Positions 1 through 9,072 are shown, counted from the stretch's first letter. The stretch is 64,000 nt of DNA from Desulfobacterales bacterium (GCA_030066985.1 JASJAN010000032.1:1-64000); one strand, 5' to 3'. Program-made: numbers and translations. The notes: generated from the letters alone by a model not told the origin.

Positions 1-2
1 GG

Positions 3-2189
3 TATGCAACCTACCGCCTCAATATCCTGCTAAATGAAGCGTCGCCTTCACTGGCGCTTAGGATGCTGGAAGTGTCAGTCGCCTATACGCTTTACATCAA
101 TGGAAAACAAATCGTTGCTATGGGTGTTGCCGGCAAAGACCGTGAATCAACTGTTCCGCAGCAATACCATCAGGTGGTTGATTTTGAAGCACAAAACAGC
201 CGCGTGGATATGATCTTGCAGGTATCCAATTTTCATCACAGACGCGGCGGCGGGCCCTGGGAAGTCATCAAGTTGGGTACCGAAAAGGATATCCGCGATA
301 TCCATGAACGGCGCCTCAGTCTGGATCTTTTCCTTTTCGGCTGCCTTTTCATTATGGCCCTGTATCATCTGGGCCTTTATCTTTTCAGGCAAAAAGACCG
401 TTCACCGCTATATTTCAGTATTTTTTGTTTCTTAATTGCTTCAAGACTGCTGACCACCGGTGGACGATATCTGGCGCAATTATTCCCGCAAATGAGCTGG
501 GAATTGCTGATAAAGTTGGAGTATCTTTCGTTTTATCTGGCTGTCCCGGCCTTTGCCATATTTATGCGCTCACTTTTTCCTAATTTTTCAAAAACCATTT
601 TGCGCCTGATTGAAATACTTGCCATTGTTGTTTCCGGTATTGTGGTTTTTGCGCCTGCACGCCTGACTTCCTATACGGTCAATCCATATGAAGTGATCAC
701 CATCGGAACGCTTCTGTACAGTTTTTATGTGATTATGGTTTCTCTACGGCAGCACAATATTGAGGCCCTTGTTTTTCTGGCCGGATTTTTGATATTGGCG
801 ATTACGGTCATAAATGACATGCTGCACGTTGACGAAATCATCCAAACCGGTTTCTTTGCGCCGTTCGGATTCCTTTTCTTCATTCTGTCCCAAGCATTTT
901 TACTCTCCTATCGATACTCAACAGCTATGAGCACAGTTGAATCCCAACGCAAAGACTTAAGAGATGCCCTCGGATCCTACAGGACGGAGATCATCGATCG
1001 GGTTCAGGCTGAGGAAGCATTGCGCGAATCTGAAGAAAAATACCGAACCATCCTGCAAAATATGGAGGAAGGGTATTACGAGGTCGATCTGGCCGGCAAT
1101 CTGACCTTCTTCAATGAATCCTTGCGCCGAGCTTTAGGATATACAAAAGAGGAACTCATCGGGAAGAACAACCAGCAATTTATGAGCGCACAGTCAGCCA
1201 AGAAGGTATATGATACCTTTAACACTGTTTATAAAACCGGCCAACCTGCCAAAGCAATTGATTGGGAGATGATTGCAAAAGACGGCAGCACGAAATTTGT
1301 CGAGCTCTCCGTATCGTTAATGCAGGATTCAGAAGGCCGGCCGATTGGCTTTCGGGGGGTTGCCCGGGACATTTCCGAACGCAAAAATGCCGAGGAACAG
1401 GCCAAAATTCATCAGCAGCAGCTCATGCAGGCCAGCAAAATGGTGGCGCTGGGCACGCTGGTTTCCGGTGTCGCCCATGAGATCAACAACCCCAACAACT
1501 TTATTATGTTAAACTCCCCTATTTTAAGGGAGGCCTGGGAAAATTCAATGCCGATTTTGGAAAAGTATTATAAGGAAAACGGTGATTTTATCGTCGGCGG
1601 CATGGAATTCAGCGTAATGCGCAAAAATATTCCGGCTCTGTTTTCCGGTATATCCGATGGTTCCAAACGGATTAAACGAATTGTTGACGATCTCAAAAAT
1701 TATGTCAGAGACGACACTGCCGACCTCACCCAATCGATCGATATCAATGCGGTTTTAGAATCAGCCGTTTCGCTTCTTGCCAATATGATCAAAACCGCCA
1801 CCCACAAATTTTCAATTATCTACGGAAAGAATTTACCGTTTTTAAAGGGAAATTTCCAGCGACTCGAACAGGTCATGATCAATTTAATCCAAAATTCCTG
1901 CCAGGCCCTTTCAGACACCAACAAGGGTATTTTTATATCAACCACAAATAAAAAAGACCCCTCGAATATTATGATCATCATTCGAGATGAGGGCGTGGGA
2001 ATTCCACCAGAGACACTAGAGCATATCATGGACCCGTTTTTTACCACCAAACACGATGCTGGTGGGGTCGGACTGGGGTTATCAATTTCATCACGAATCG
2101 TAGAGGAGCACGGGGGCAACTTACATTTCATCTCTGAAGCCGGCGTGGGCACCACGGCAACGATCACCCTGCCGATTAAACAAGAGTAA
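3..2189 (+). CDS. 7TMR-DISM/PAS sensor histidine kinase (5' end outside window)
   Basis: Membrane histidine kinase, cut at its N-terminus by the window edge. The frame is open back to base 3, upstream of the first in-window Met (base 63), so the true start lies outside. Counting from Met63: residues 1-75 resemble the extracellular DISM sensor domain (ends with a QVSNFHHRRGG stretch), about 85-290 hold seven hydrophobic segments, 290-325 looks coiled coil, 325-440 is a PAS domain (EEKYRTILQNMEEGYYEVD). The phosphoacceptor His is His472 in an AHEINNP H-box, followed by a HATPase domain with NLIQNSCQAL (N box), DEGVGIPPE (G1) and GVGLGLSIS (G2). The response regulator starts 23 bases after the stop, so the two form a two-component pair. 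The ligand is unknown; DISM sensors are usually thought to bind carbohydrate-like or other small molecules. Confidence 0.93.
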   Translation, partial: YATYRLNILLNEASPSLALRMLEVSVAYTLYINGKQIVAMGVAGKDRESTVPQQYHQVVDFEAQNSRVDMILQVSNFHHRRGGGPWEVIKLGTEKDIRDIHERRLSLDLFLFGCLFIMALYHLGLYLFRQKDRSPLYFSIFCFLIASRLLTTGGRYLAQLFPQMSWELLIKLEYLSFYLAVPAFAIFMRSLFPNFSKTILRLIEILAIVVSGIVVFAPARLTSYTVNPYEVITIGTLLYSFYVIMVSLRQHNIEALVFLAGFLILAITVINDMLHVDEIIQTGFFAPFGFLFFILSQAFLLSYRYSTAMSTVESQRKDLRDALGSYRTEIIDRVQAEEALRESEEKYRTILQNMEEGYYEVDLAGNLTFFNESLRRALGYTKEELIGKNNQQFMSAQSAKKVYDTFNTVYKTGQPAKAIDWEMIAKDGSTKFVELSVSLMQDSEGRPIGFRGVARDISERKNAEEQAKIHQQQLMQASKMVALGTLVSGVAHEINNPNNFIMLNSPILREAWENSMPILEKYYKENGDFIVGGMEFSVMRKNIPALFSGISDGSKRIKRIVDDLKNYVRDDTADLTQSIDINAVLESAVSLLANMIKTATHKFSIIYGKNLPFLKGNFQRLEQVMINLIQNSCQALSDTNKGIFISTTNKKDPSNIMIIIRDEGVGIPPETLEHIMDPFFTTKHDAGGVGLGLSISSRIVEEHGGNLHFISEAGVGTTATITLPIKQE

Positions 2190-2212
2190 TAAACCGTGAA
2201 AGGCAACTCAAA

Positions 2213-3646
2213 ATGACTCAGTCAAACTATCCGCAGTTTCCGGTCATGATGGTGGATGATGAAGCTCAGGCAATTACCAGCTTTGAGATGACATTGCGCT
2301 CTGCCAATATGAACAATTTTATCCCCTGTCACGATAGTCGCGATGTCATGCCGTTGCTTGCCAGTCAGGAAATTGAAGTGATGCTGTTGGACCTCAGAAT
2401 GCCGCATATTTCCGGCGAGGAATTGCTGCCACAGATAACCGCCGAATATCCGGAAATTCCGGTTGTGGTCGTCACCGGCTCAAACGATGTGGATACAGCC
2501 GTAACCTGCATGCAGCACGGTGCCTTTGACTATATTTTAAAACCGGTGGAGAAAAGCCGCCTGATCGGCGGTGTCAAGCGAGCCATTGAGCTGCGAGAAC
2601 TGCAGCGTGAAAACCAACTGCTCAAAGCCCAGGTGCTATCGGACAAACTTGAAAAGCCCGAAGCTTTCTCAGAAATTATTACCACCGCTGCGGCTATGCG
2701 CGCCATATTTCAATATATCGAAGCCATCTCCGGCAGTCCGCGTCCGGTTTTGATCACCGGTGAAACCGGTGTGGGAAAAGAACTGGTGGCCAGGGCGGTC
2801 CATACCCTCAGCAATCGTTCCGGCCCGTTTGTGCCGGTCAATGTGGCCGGCCTGGATGACCAGGTGTTTGCCGACACGCTGTTCGGTCACAAAAAAGGCG
2901 CTTTTACCGATGCGCGTGAGGCCCGCAAAGGATTGATCGAGCAGGCTACCGGCGGCACCTTCTTTCTGGATGAAATCGGCGATCTGAGTCTGACTTCGCA
3001 GGTAAAGCTGTTGCGTCTGTTACAGGAAGGCGAATTTTTTCCCATCGGATCCGATGTGGCCAAACGGTCGAATGCCAGAATCGTGGTGGCCACAAACCAG
3101 GATCTTGATGCCTTGCAATCAGCCGGCCAGTTTCGCAAAGATCTTTATTATCGGTTGTGCGATCATCAAATCCACATTCCGCCCCTGCGCCAGCGCCTTG
3201 AAGATTTAACGGCCCTGGTGGTTCATTTTTTGGAAAAGGCCGCCAAAGCGTTAAACAAGAAAAAACCTACGCCACCGCAGGAGCTGATCACGCTGCTTTC
3301 GACCTATCATTTTCCGGGCAACATCAGAGAACTTGAATCCATGGTATTTAATGCCGTCAGCAGTCATATATCCGGCAAACTGTCAATGGATACTTTTAAA
3401 GCCCATATTATCAAAAAACAGCCGCACTCCGATCTGGATTCAACAACGCCCATCTCCCCACAAGACTCCCCGGTCAAGTTTTCGGAACAATTGCCCACGC
3501 TCAAACAAATCGAGCAGATGCTGGTTGATGAAGCCATGAAAAGATCCAACGGGAATCAATCGATTGCAGCTCTGAGCCTGGGGATTTCACGCCAGGCGTT
3601 GAATAAGCGGCTTAAAAAGGCCGAGCAGCAGGCTAAGTCGCAATGA
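2213..3646 (+). CDS. NtrC-family sigma-54-dependent response regulator
   Basis: Transcription activator, partner of the upstream kinase. REC domain about residues 8-125 with acidic pair D15-D16, phosphoacceptor D60 (LLDLRMP) and the KP motif (YILKPVEK). AAA+ domain about 145-385 with Walker A GETGVGKE beginning at G183, Walker B FFLDEIGD and an arginine-finger region (FRKDLYYRL). The C-terminal Fis-type HTH is visible (QSIAALSLGISRQALNKRLKK). The sigma-54 contact loop reads GAFTDA (229-234) instead of GAFTGA, so D233 replaces the second Gly. This variant occurs naturally in some activators, so function is still likely. The target promoters are unknown; genes immediately downstream are candidates only by proximity. 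Confidence 0.95.
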   Translation: MTQSNYPQFPVMMVDDEAQAITSFEMTLRSANMNNFIPCHDSRDVMPLLASQEIEVMLLDLRMPHISGEELLPQITAEYPEIPVVVVTGSNDVDTAVTCMQHGAFDYILKPVEKSRLIGGVKRAIELRELQRENQLLKAQVLSDKLEKPEAFSEIITTAAAMRAIFQYIEAISGSPRPVLITGETGVGKELVARAVHTLSNRSGPFVPVNVAGLDDQVFADTLFGHKKGAFTDAREARKGLIEQATGGTFFLDEIGDLSLTSQVKLLRLLQEGEFFPIGSDVAKRSNARIVVATNQDLDALQSAGQFRKDLYYRLCDHQIHIPPLRQRLEDLTALVVHFLEKAAKALNKKKPTPPQELITLLSTYHFPGNIRELESMVFNAVSSHISGKLSMDTFKAHIIKKQPHSDLDSTTPISPQDSPVKFSEQLPTLKQIEQMLVDEAMKRSNGNQSIAALSLGISRQALNKRLKKAEQQAKSQ

Positions 3647-3718
3647 AATTGTGTAGCCCATCCAAAAATGGATTTTGTGCTTGCGTCTGCCAAAATTCGG
3701 ATGGTAAAAATAAGCATC

Positions 3719-4435
3719 ATGGCCGAAATCCGAATCCAACCAGAAATATTTGAAACCTATCCGACGTTTCGACGCGGCATAGTGATTGCCCGACATTTAG
3801 ACAACCAGGGCCAGTCGAGTGAACTTGAAGACCAACTCGGCCGTGCCATCGAACAGGCCGCCCGGCAGCCGATCGATCTAAAAACAGACCCATTGGCCGC
3901 CGCCTGGACCGAGGCCCATCGGCAATTCGGTTCGAATCCGAATAAATTCCCCCCGGCGCACTGCGCTCTTTTGAAACGGGTTCAAAAGCCCGGCGCCCGC
4001 ATACCGTTCATCAGCAAAGTGGTCGCTATTATGAACATCAGCTCCATCGAGGCGCATATGCCGGTCGGCGGTGATGATGTCATCCGGGCAGCCGGCAGTC
4101 TGGAATTGCGCTACGCCGACGGCAGCGAGAGGTTCACCCCTCTGGGCAAACCGGATCACAGCGAACATCCGAAAGCCGGGGAAGTGATTTATGTGGTTCC
4201 CGAATCAAAAGAAGTCATGTGCCGGCGCTGGAATTGGCGCAATGGGCATACCACCCGTATTGCTGAAGATACTCGCGTTATGGTAATGAATATCGACGGC
4301 CTGGGAGCAGACAGTGAAGCCCGGGCGGTTGCGACCCGCGACAGGGTTGCGCGCATGCTCGAAAAATACGGCCAGGCAGAAGTGACGACAACGTTGCTGT
4401 CCGCCGAACAGCCGACTTATCCGTTGGACGTTTGA
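3719..4435 (+). CDS. B3/4 (PheRS beta-like) domain protein
   Basis: Free-standing B3/B4-type domain of the kind found in the beta subunit of phenylalanyl-tRNA synthetase. Stand-alone members are often suggested to act as tRNA-editing or tRNA-binding factors. Visible family features are the N-terminal start (IQPEIFETYPTFRRGIVIARHLDN), a LLKRVQKPGARIPFISKVVAIMNISSIEAHMPVGG-like core (split here: RIPFISKVVAIMN, SSIEAHMPVGG), and a CRRWNWRNGHTTRI segment near the C-terminus. I chose Met at 3719 because homologs begin at about this point. In-frame starts at 3668 and 3701 are possible, and none has a good ribosome site. It lies 72 bases after the response regulator on the same strand. A specific substrate cannot be stated. 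Confidence 0.82.
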   Translation: MAEIRIQPEIFETYPTFRRGIVIARHLDNQGQSSELEDQLGRAIEQAARQPIDLKTDPLAAAWTEAHRQFGSNPNKFPPAHCALLKRVQKPGARIPFISKVVAIMNISSIEAHMPVGGDDVIRAAGSLELRYADGSERFTPLGKPDHSEHPKAGEVIYVVPESKEVMCRRWNWRNGHTTRIAEDTRVMVMNIDGLGADSEARAVATRDRVARMLEKYGQAEVTTTLLSAEQPTYPLDV

Positions 4436-4477
4436 TCACAGGCACGATTAAATCATAGGGTCTAAACTGGATGTGAA

Positions 4478-5080
4478 ATGAACAAAAACCCGGAAAATAG
4501 AGATAACGCCCGCATTAACTATAAGTCACCGGTGACCATTGAAAATTTAAATGCGGGCATCATATATAAGGCCAGAATGCTCAATTACAGCAAACATGGG
4601 TTGTATTTTGAGACCGACAACTGGTTGGATCTGGGCGATGAGGTCTTTATCGGGGTCGAATATTCGCCATACAGCAATACACATGATACGTATGAATGCC
4701 TGCGGGCTAAAATAATGTGGCGCAAAAAGCTGCCGACATCCCACTTTACCTATGGGTATGGTGTTCAATACAGTATTGATTACGATAAACAAAAAGCGCG
4801 CAACGGCAATCTTAAGATTCTAAATGATCAGAGAAAACACCCCCGCAAACGCTATTCCCAGAACCTTTTATTCTCCGCCAAAAACAAGATCCTCAAAGGA
4901 TTGGCCAAAAATATCAGTCCTTCCGGCGTATTTATCGAAACCTATCATCGTTTGCAAGTGGGTCAAATCGTCACGCTGGTTGTCCCCTTAAAAGGTGCTA
5001 AAACCGCCAAAATAAAAGGGGAGGTCATCTGGGACGGACCGAATGGTTTCGGCGTCAAGTTTATCAGCATCAAAAGCTAA
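4478..5080 (+). CDS. Tandem PilZ-domain protein
   Basis: Small cytoplasmic protein of two PilZ domains. Domain 1 spans about residues 8-105 and domain 2 about 120-198. Domain 2 has both cyclic-di-GMP motifs: the arginine motif (HPRKRYS) and N-x-S-x-x-G (NISPSGVFIET). Domain 1 has the second motif (NYSKHGLYFET), but its arginine motif is degenerate (DNARINYKS), so it may bind the nucleotide poorly. PilZ proteins generally relay c-di-GMP to motility, exopolysaccharide or transcription partners. No such partner gene is adjacent. It follows the B3/4 gene by 42 bases. Confidence 0.88.
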   Translation: MNKNPENRDNARINYKSPVTIENLNAGIIYKARMLNYSKHGLYFETDNWLDLGDEVFIGVEYSPYSNTHDTYECLRAKIMWRKKLPTSHFTYGYGVQYSIDYDKQKARNGNLKILNDQRKHPRKRYSQNLLFSAKNKILKGLAKNISPSGVFIETYHRLQVGQIVTLVVPLKGAKTAKIKGEVIWDGPNGFGVKFISIKS

Positions 5081-5335
5081 ACTCCGTTTCGATGGATGCC
5101 GCAGTCAATAGCGCCAACAGGCCTTTTAGCGAGTTGGCCGCGTCCATTCGATTGCACAAATTCCCGCCTCTCTACAGGTCCGTGTAAACTGTCTTTGGGC
5201 TTATAACACGTTTTTGCGAAGACAACCCTTGATGCGATCTAATAAGATTTACTTCGACATTTAAGGAATGTAGGGTATAATTTTATAAAAGCCGTTTGCG
5301 GTTTTGCGCTATCCACATTAAACGAGGAGGACAAA

Positions 5336-5926
5336 ATGACTGCAGCAATACTTATCGGCGTTCTGATTTTGCTGGCCATCATTGCAGTGGCTGCCATATA
5401 CAACCGTCTGGTGACGCTTCGAAACCGGTATAAAAATTCGTTTGCCCAAATCGACGTCCAGCTCAAACGCCGCTATGACCTGATCCCGAATCTAATTGAA
5501 ACAGCCAAGGGCTATTTGAAGCATGAGCGCGAAACGCTGGAGGCCGTTATCAAGGCCAGAGCGGGTGCGTTGGATGCCAGTCAGAAGGCTGCGGGCAATC
5601 CCGGAGATCCGAAGGCGATGAAAGATCTGGCCAGCGCCGAAGGTTTGCTGGCCGGAACCTTAGGTCGCCTATTTGCTCTGGTTGAAAATTACCCGGATTT
5701 AAAAGCCAATGAAAACATGCTGGAGCTGCAAGAGGAGCTGACCTCAACTGAGAACCGGATAGCCTTCGCGCGTCAGGCATTTAACGACGCCATTACAACC
5801 TATAACATCACCTGCGAAAAATTTCCCCACACCATCATTGCAGGCATGTTTAATTTTTCAACGGCCCAATGGCTGGAGTCAACCGAGACACCCGAAGAAA
5901 AGCAGGCACCCAAGGTTTCATTCTAG
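5336..5926 (+). CDS. lemA: LemA family protein
   Basis: LemA-type membrane-anchored coiled-coil protein of 196 residues, the usual family length. One N-terminal transmembrane helix (about residues 4-20, AILIGVLILLAIIAVAAIY) is followed by the family signature (RYKNSFAQIDVQLKRRYDLIPNLIETAKGY) and ends with the ENRIAFARQAFND..YN pattern. A strong ribosome site (GAGGAGG) precedes the ATG. LemA is commonly found next to an M48 metalloprotease, as here (gene at 6170-8071), which supports a shared role in envelope proteostasis. The exact biochemical activity of LemA is not established. Confidence 0.95.
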   Translation: MTAAILIGVLILLAIIAVAAIYNRLVTLRNRYKNSFAQIDVQLKRRYDLIPNLIETAKGYLKHERETLEAVIKARAGALDASQKAAGNPGDPKAMKDLASAEGLLAGTLGRLFALVENYPDLKANENMLELQEELTSTENRIAFARQAFNDAITTYNITCEKFPHTIIAGMFNFSTAQWLESTETPEEKQAPKVSF

Positions 5927-5952
5927 TTTCAAATATCACAAAGGAGTTACAA

Positions 5953-6009
5953 ATGTCGTGCGCCATATCTCGGTACTGCTTTGTGGTTCATGTAACGGCA
6001 TGCCAATGA
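5953..6009 (+). CDS. Possible 18-codon leader ORF downstream of lemA
   Basis: An AAGGAG site at 5941-5946 sits six bases before an ATG that opens an 18-codon reading frame ending in TGA at 6007-6009. The spacing is textbook, while the following M48 protease gene has no recognisable ribosome site. Either this is a short leader peptide, or it is the abandoned start region of the downstream gene, separated from it by the palindromic repeat at 6018-6110. I have no homology evidence for a product. Confidence 0.25.
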   Translation: MSCAISRYCFVVHVTACQ

Positions 6010-6017
6010 TTACAGTG

Positions 6018-6110
6018 TTCAGGTGTCAGGTGTCAGCCCTTCGATTCGTCCCTGAAACCTGACACCTGACACCTGAACCGCCTACGGCGGAACTGGAGAA
6101 CCTGACACCC
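6018..6110. repeat. Palindromic repeat, CTGACACC family, copy 1
   Basis: A perfect 19-base inverted repeat: TTCAGGTGTCAGGTGTCAG at 6018-6036 and its complement at 6059-6077, with a 22-base loop. A partial third unit (CCTGACACCC) follows at 6101-6110. It lies between lemA and the M48 protease. The same unit recurs at 8098-8208, 16405-16423 and 32222-32236. Confidence 0.9.
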
Positions 6111-6169
6111 GATAAAGAAAGTTGAAAGGTATTAAACACATAGCTTTTAAGAAGTATAAATAACACCCA

Positions 6170-8071
6170 ATGGATTTTTTCAAACACCAGGATATCGCCC
6201 GAGCCAAAACCAGCCGCTTGATCGCTTTATTTATTTTGGCGATTTTGGCGATTGCGTTTGCAGTTTACGGGATTGCGTTGATCATCATGTTTTATCATTA
6301 CTCCCGCCAACCTGGCGCTAACCTGTACAGCTTTGAGATGATCCAGCCCGAACTGGGGTTTTGGGTGATAAGCGCCACGCTGCTGGTCATCCTTTTCGGC
6401 ACCATTGCTAAAATCATCGAACTGGCAAAAGGCGGCAGGGCCATTGCTGAAAAGCAGGGCGGCAGACTCATTAATACCGCTACAACAGATGCCGCCGAGC
6501 GCAGACTGATCAATGTAGTTGAGGAGATGGCCATTGCCTCAGGCATACCGGTGCCGCAGGTATATATTCTTGACGAGGAAAAAGGCATCAACGCCTTTGC
6601 CGCCGGTTACACACCCAATGATGCCGCCGTAGCAGTTACCCGCGGCTGTTTAAGCGAGCTGCGCCGTGATGAGCTCCAAGGAGTTATTGCCCACGAATTT
6701 AGCCATATTCTAAGCGGGGATATGCGTTTGAATATCCGCCTGATTGGGTTGCTCAGCGGTATCATGGTCATTGCCTATGTCGGACGTCTGATGCTGCAAA
6801 GAAGATCCGGCAACAACAAACACGCCGGCGTCGTGGTCGTGATTGCCCTGCTTTTAATGCTGGTTGGGTCTTTGGGCTTCCTGTTCGGCCGCATGATCCA
6901 GGCTGCTGTCTCGCGACAAAGAGAATATTTTGCCGATGCCTCGGCAGTCCAATTCACCCGCAACCCAAGGGGCCTTTCAGGTGCATTAATCAAAATAGGC
7001 TCCCTTTTGCACGGCTCCCGTATACATTCACCCCATGCCCAGGAAATCTGTCATATGTTCATTGGGTCAGCATTTCGCTCCGCATTTGCCACCCATCCAC
7101 CCTTAAGAGACAGAATTCAGCGCCTCGAGCCGGAATATAGAAGCCGAATTCAGCAGGTTCTGGAAAAAAAGCCGGCGGTGATTGCTCCCAAACCCGCAAA
7201 GGAGGCGGTTTCTGCTGCATCAGCCCCGATCACAGCACTGGCCGCCGGCGCTGGTGCAGTCATTCAGAAACCGGGCAATATAACCGAGCAGAACATCCGC
7301 AAAGGTCGAAAACTAATAGCCACCATCCCCCACCAGATCAAAACCGAGCTCAACGATATTTTAGGCGCAATGGCCGTCACCTGTATGCTGTTGCTCGATG
7401 AAGATCCCCAGATCAGAAAACGCCAGCTGAAGCGTTTGCAAAAGCACGCTCCCGGCAAGCTGATCTGGCACCTGACAAGTCTCGAATCGCATTTCAAGAC
7501 CCTGGATCTGCAATTGCGGCTGCCCATCCTGGATTTGGCGCTGCCGGTTTTACGCCAGATGTCTGCCGGCCAGTATGCTAAATTTAAGGCCTTTATTCAG
7601 ATTATGGTGGAGGCCGACGCGCGGCTTTCTTTTTTTGAATTTGCGCTTCAACAAATCATCACGCATCGGCTGGGTGCAAATTATCAGCGCCATAAAAAAG
7701 ACATTGTTTATAAAAACATCTCTGCGCTGGCTGCAGATGCCGCCACCATTCTCTCGCAGCTTGCCCATGTCGGCCATCCCCAACAAACAGCCGCCCAGGC
7801 CGCTTTTAACTACGGATGGAAAAGATTGAATATCACAGATTCGCGCTGGAAGATGCAGCCGGCCGGCAAAGTGTCGTTCGGAGCGCTGCGGGTTGCCCTG
7901 AAGCGGTTTGCACTGGCCAGCCCGGGCGTTAAAAAAATATTCCTGGATGCCTGCGCCCATTGCGTGCTTCATGACGAACGCGTTACCATAGAAGAAGCCG
8001 AATTGGTGCGCGCGGTGGCCTATGCCTTAGACATCCCCCTGCCCCCTTTTCTGGACCCCTTCAGCGATTGA
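6170..8071 (+). CDS. M48 family (HtpX-like) membrane metalloprotease with long C-terminal extension
   Basis: Zinc endopeptidase of the inner membrane. Residues 17-45 and 75-95 are hydrophobic segments, followed by the catalytic HEFSH (H175, E176, H179), two more membrane segments near 200-245, and the third zinc ligand region REYFADASA with E252. This is the HtpX/M48B layout. HtpX proteins are about 290 residues, so the roughly 310-residue tail here is extra. Part of the tail is Ala/Pro-rich (350-380); the rest is predicted helical and has no motif I recognise. The partner lemA is upstream, separated by a repeat. No clear ribosome site precedes the ATG at 6170. Likely substrates are misfolded membrane proteins, by family knowledge only. 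Confidence 0.9.
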   Translation: MDFFKHQDIARAKTSRLIALFILAILAIAFAVYGIALIIMFYHYSRQPGANLYSFEMIQPELGFWVISATLLVILFGTIAKIIELAKGGRAIAEKQGGRLINTATTDAAERRLINVVEEMAIASGIPVPQVYILDEEKGINAFAAGYTPNDAAVAVTRGCLSELRRDELQGVIAHEFSHILSGDMRLNIRLIGLLSGIMVIAYVGRLMLQRRSGNNKHAGVVVVIALLLMLVGSLGFLFGRMIQAAVSRQREYFADASAVQFTRNPRGLSGALIKIGSLLHGSRIHSPHAQEICHMFIGSAFRSAFATHPPLRDRIQRLEPEYRSRIQQVLEKKPAVIAPKPAKEAVSAASAPITALAAGAGAVIQKPGNITEQNIRKGRKLIATIPHQIKTELNDILGAMAVTCMLLLDEDPQIRKRQLKRLQKHAPGKLIWHLTSLESHFKTLDLQLRLPILDLALPVLRQMSAGQYAKFKAFIQIMVEADARLSFFEFALQQIITHRLGANYQRHKKDIVYKNISALAADAATILSQLAHVGHPQQTAAQAAFNYGWKRLNITDSRWKMQPAGKVSFGALRVALKRFALASPGVKKIFLDACAHCVLHDERVTIEEAELVRAVAYALDIPLPPFLDPFSD

Positions 8072-8097
8072 TCCCTATGTTCAAGTATACAGGTTTC

Positions 8098-8208
8098 GGG
8101 TGTCAGGTGTCAGACTCTGTAGTTCCGCCGTTGGTGGTTCAAGTGTCAGGTGTCAGTTTTCAGGGACAAATAGAAGGGCTGACACCTGAAACCTGACACC
8201 TGACACCT
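8098..8208. repeat. Palindromic repeat, CTGACACC family, copy 2
   Basis: Two forward units (GGTGTCAGGTGTCAG at 8099-8113 and AAGTGTCAGGTGTCAG at 8141-8156) face a run of inverse units (CTGACACCTG and onward) at 8179-8208. Together they form a large potential cruciform or RNA hairpin just after the M48 gene and before the convergent NlpC gene. Its position would suit transcription termination in both directions. Same family as 6018-6110. Confidence 0.88.
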
Positions 8209-8263
8209 ATAAAATATGTGTATTGCGGGACAGCACACTAAAAATTATTGCGACTGTGCTAAT

Positions 8264-8821
8264 TTAGGGTTGGTAAGATTTTGGCAGGATGCGTCTTGCG
8301 GTCCAGTAATATTTTCCCCAGTAAACCTTATCGATCTTCGACACCGTCACGCCTTTGTTTTTGGAAGCATGCACAAATTCTGATCCGCCCAGATAAATAC
8401 CCACATGCCGCGGATAAGTCGGCGGCCTGAAGAACACCAGGTCGCCGGCGCGAAGATTCTCATAGCTTACCGCTCTTCCCTGCCGGATTTGCGCCTGGGT
8501 GGTGCGCGGTAAATAAATGTTAAAGACATCTTTATAGACCGCTCTGACAAAACCGGAGCAGTCAATTCCACGGCGGCTGCTGCCGCCCAGTCGATGCTGA
8601 GTCCCCTCCCAGCGCCGGTATTCCTGACGCAAGCGGTTTTCGATTTCAGCGTCAACGGCATACCTTTTGTTGATTTGCGTGTGTGTCACCACAGGAGGTG
8701 ACACGGCAGCCGGTTTGGGGTTGGCGGCACACCCACCCATCAGAGAAAGGGCCGTCAGTGCGGATAGCACAGGAAACCCTGTCGATTTGAACCAACACAG
8801 AATGTTAAGCAGTTGTTTCAT
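8264..8821 (-). CDS. NlpC/P60 family lipoprotein (cell-wall endopeptidase)
   Basis: Predicted lipid-anchored peptidoglycan hydrolase that cleaves within the stem peptide. The chosen start (ATG at 8821) gives a normal lipoprotein signal peptide ending in LMGG-C31; an upstream in-frame GTG at 8857 would add 12 residues and spoil it. The NlpC/P60 domain occupies about residues 55-180. The catalytic Cys88 lies in GIDCSGFV, the catalytic His139 in PRHVGIYLG, and a further His151 in FVHAS. The AGDLVFF motif is also typical. Length (185 aa) matches small Spr/NlpC-type lipoproteins. It is transcribed alone, convergent with the M48 gene. Confidence 0.93.
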   Translation of the reverse strand: MKQLLNILCWFKSTGFPVLSALTALSLMGGCAANPKPAAVSPPVVTHTQINKRYAVDAEIENRLRQEYRRWEGTQHRLGGSSRRGIDCSGFVRAVYKDVFNIYLPRTTQAQIRQGRAVSYENLRAGDLVFFRPPTYPRHVGIYLGGSEFVHASKNKGVTVSKIDKVYWGKYYWTARRILPKSYQP

Positions 8822-9072
8822 ATTTGAGGTCCGCTTCAAAAACCTTAGTTCCGTCACATTTATTCAAAAAGGTGTTCTATGTTAAACCATCGGTCAAAAT
8901 CTCAATTTCTTGAATTCGCAACAACCCGATACGTTCAGTTTGAGCCCTCTCTGAGTATAGATGACCGTTCGATTGACAAAGTCGACGGGAAAATGGGCAA
9001 AACAGTTGCTTATGCATAACCCTGTTTTACCATTTAGGTAGATCTTAACTTAAAGCCAAGAAAGGATGAAAC

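Noticed and set aside
5838-6062. 74-codon frame overlapping the end of lemA
   Set aside because: It is a frame-shifted shadow of lemA running into the repeat; no independent ribosome site.
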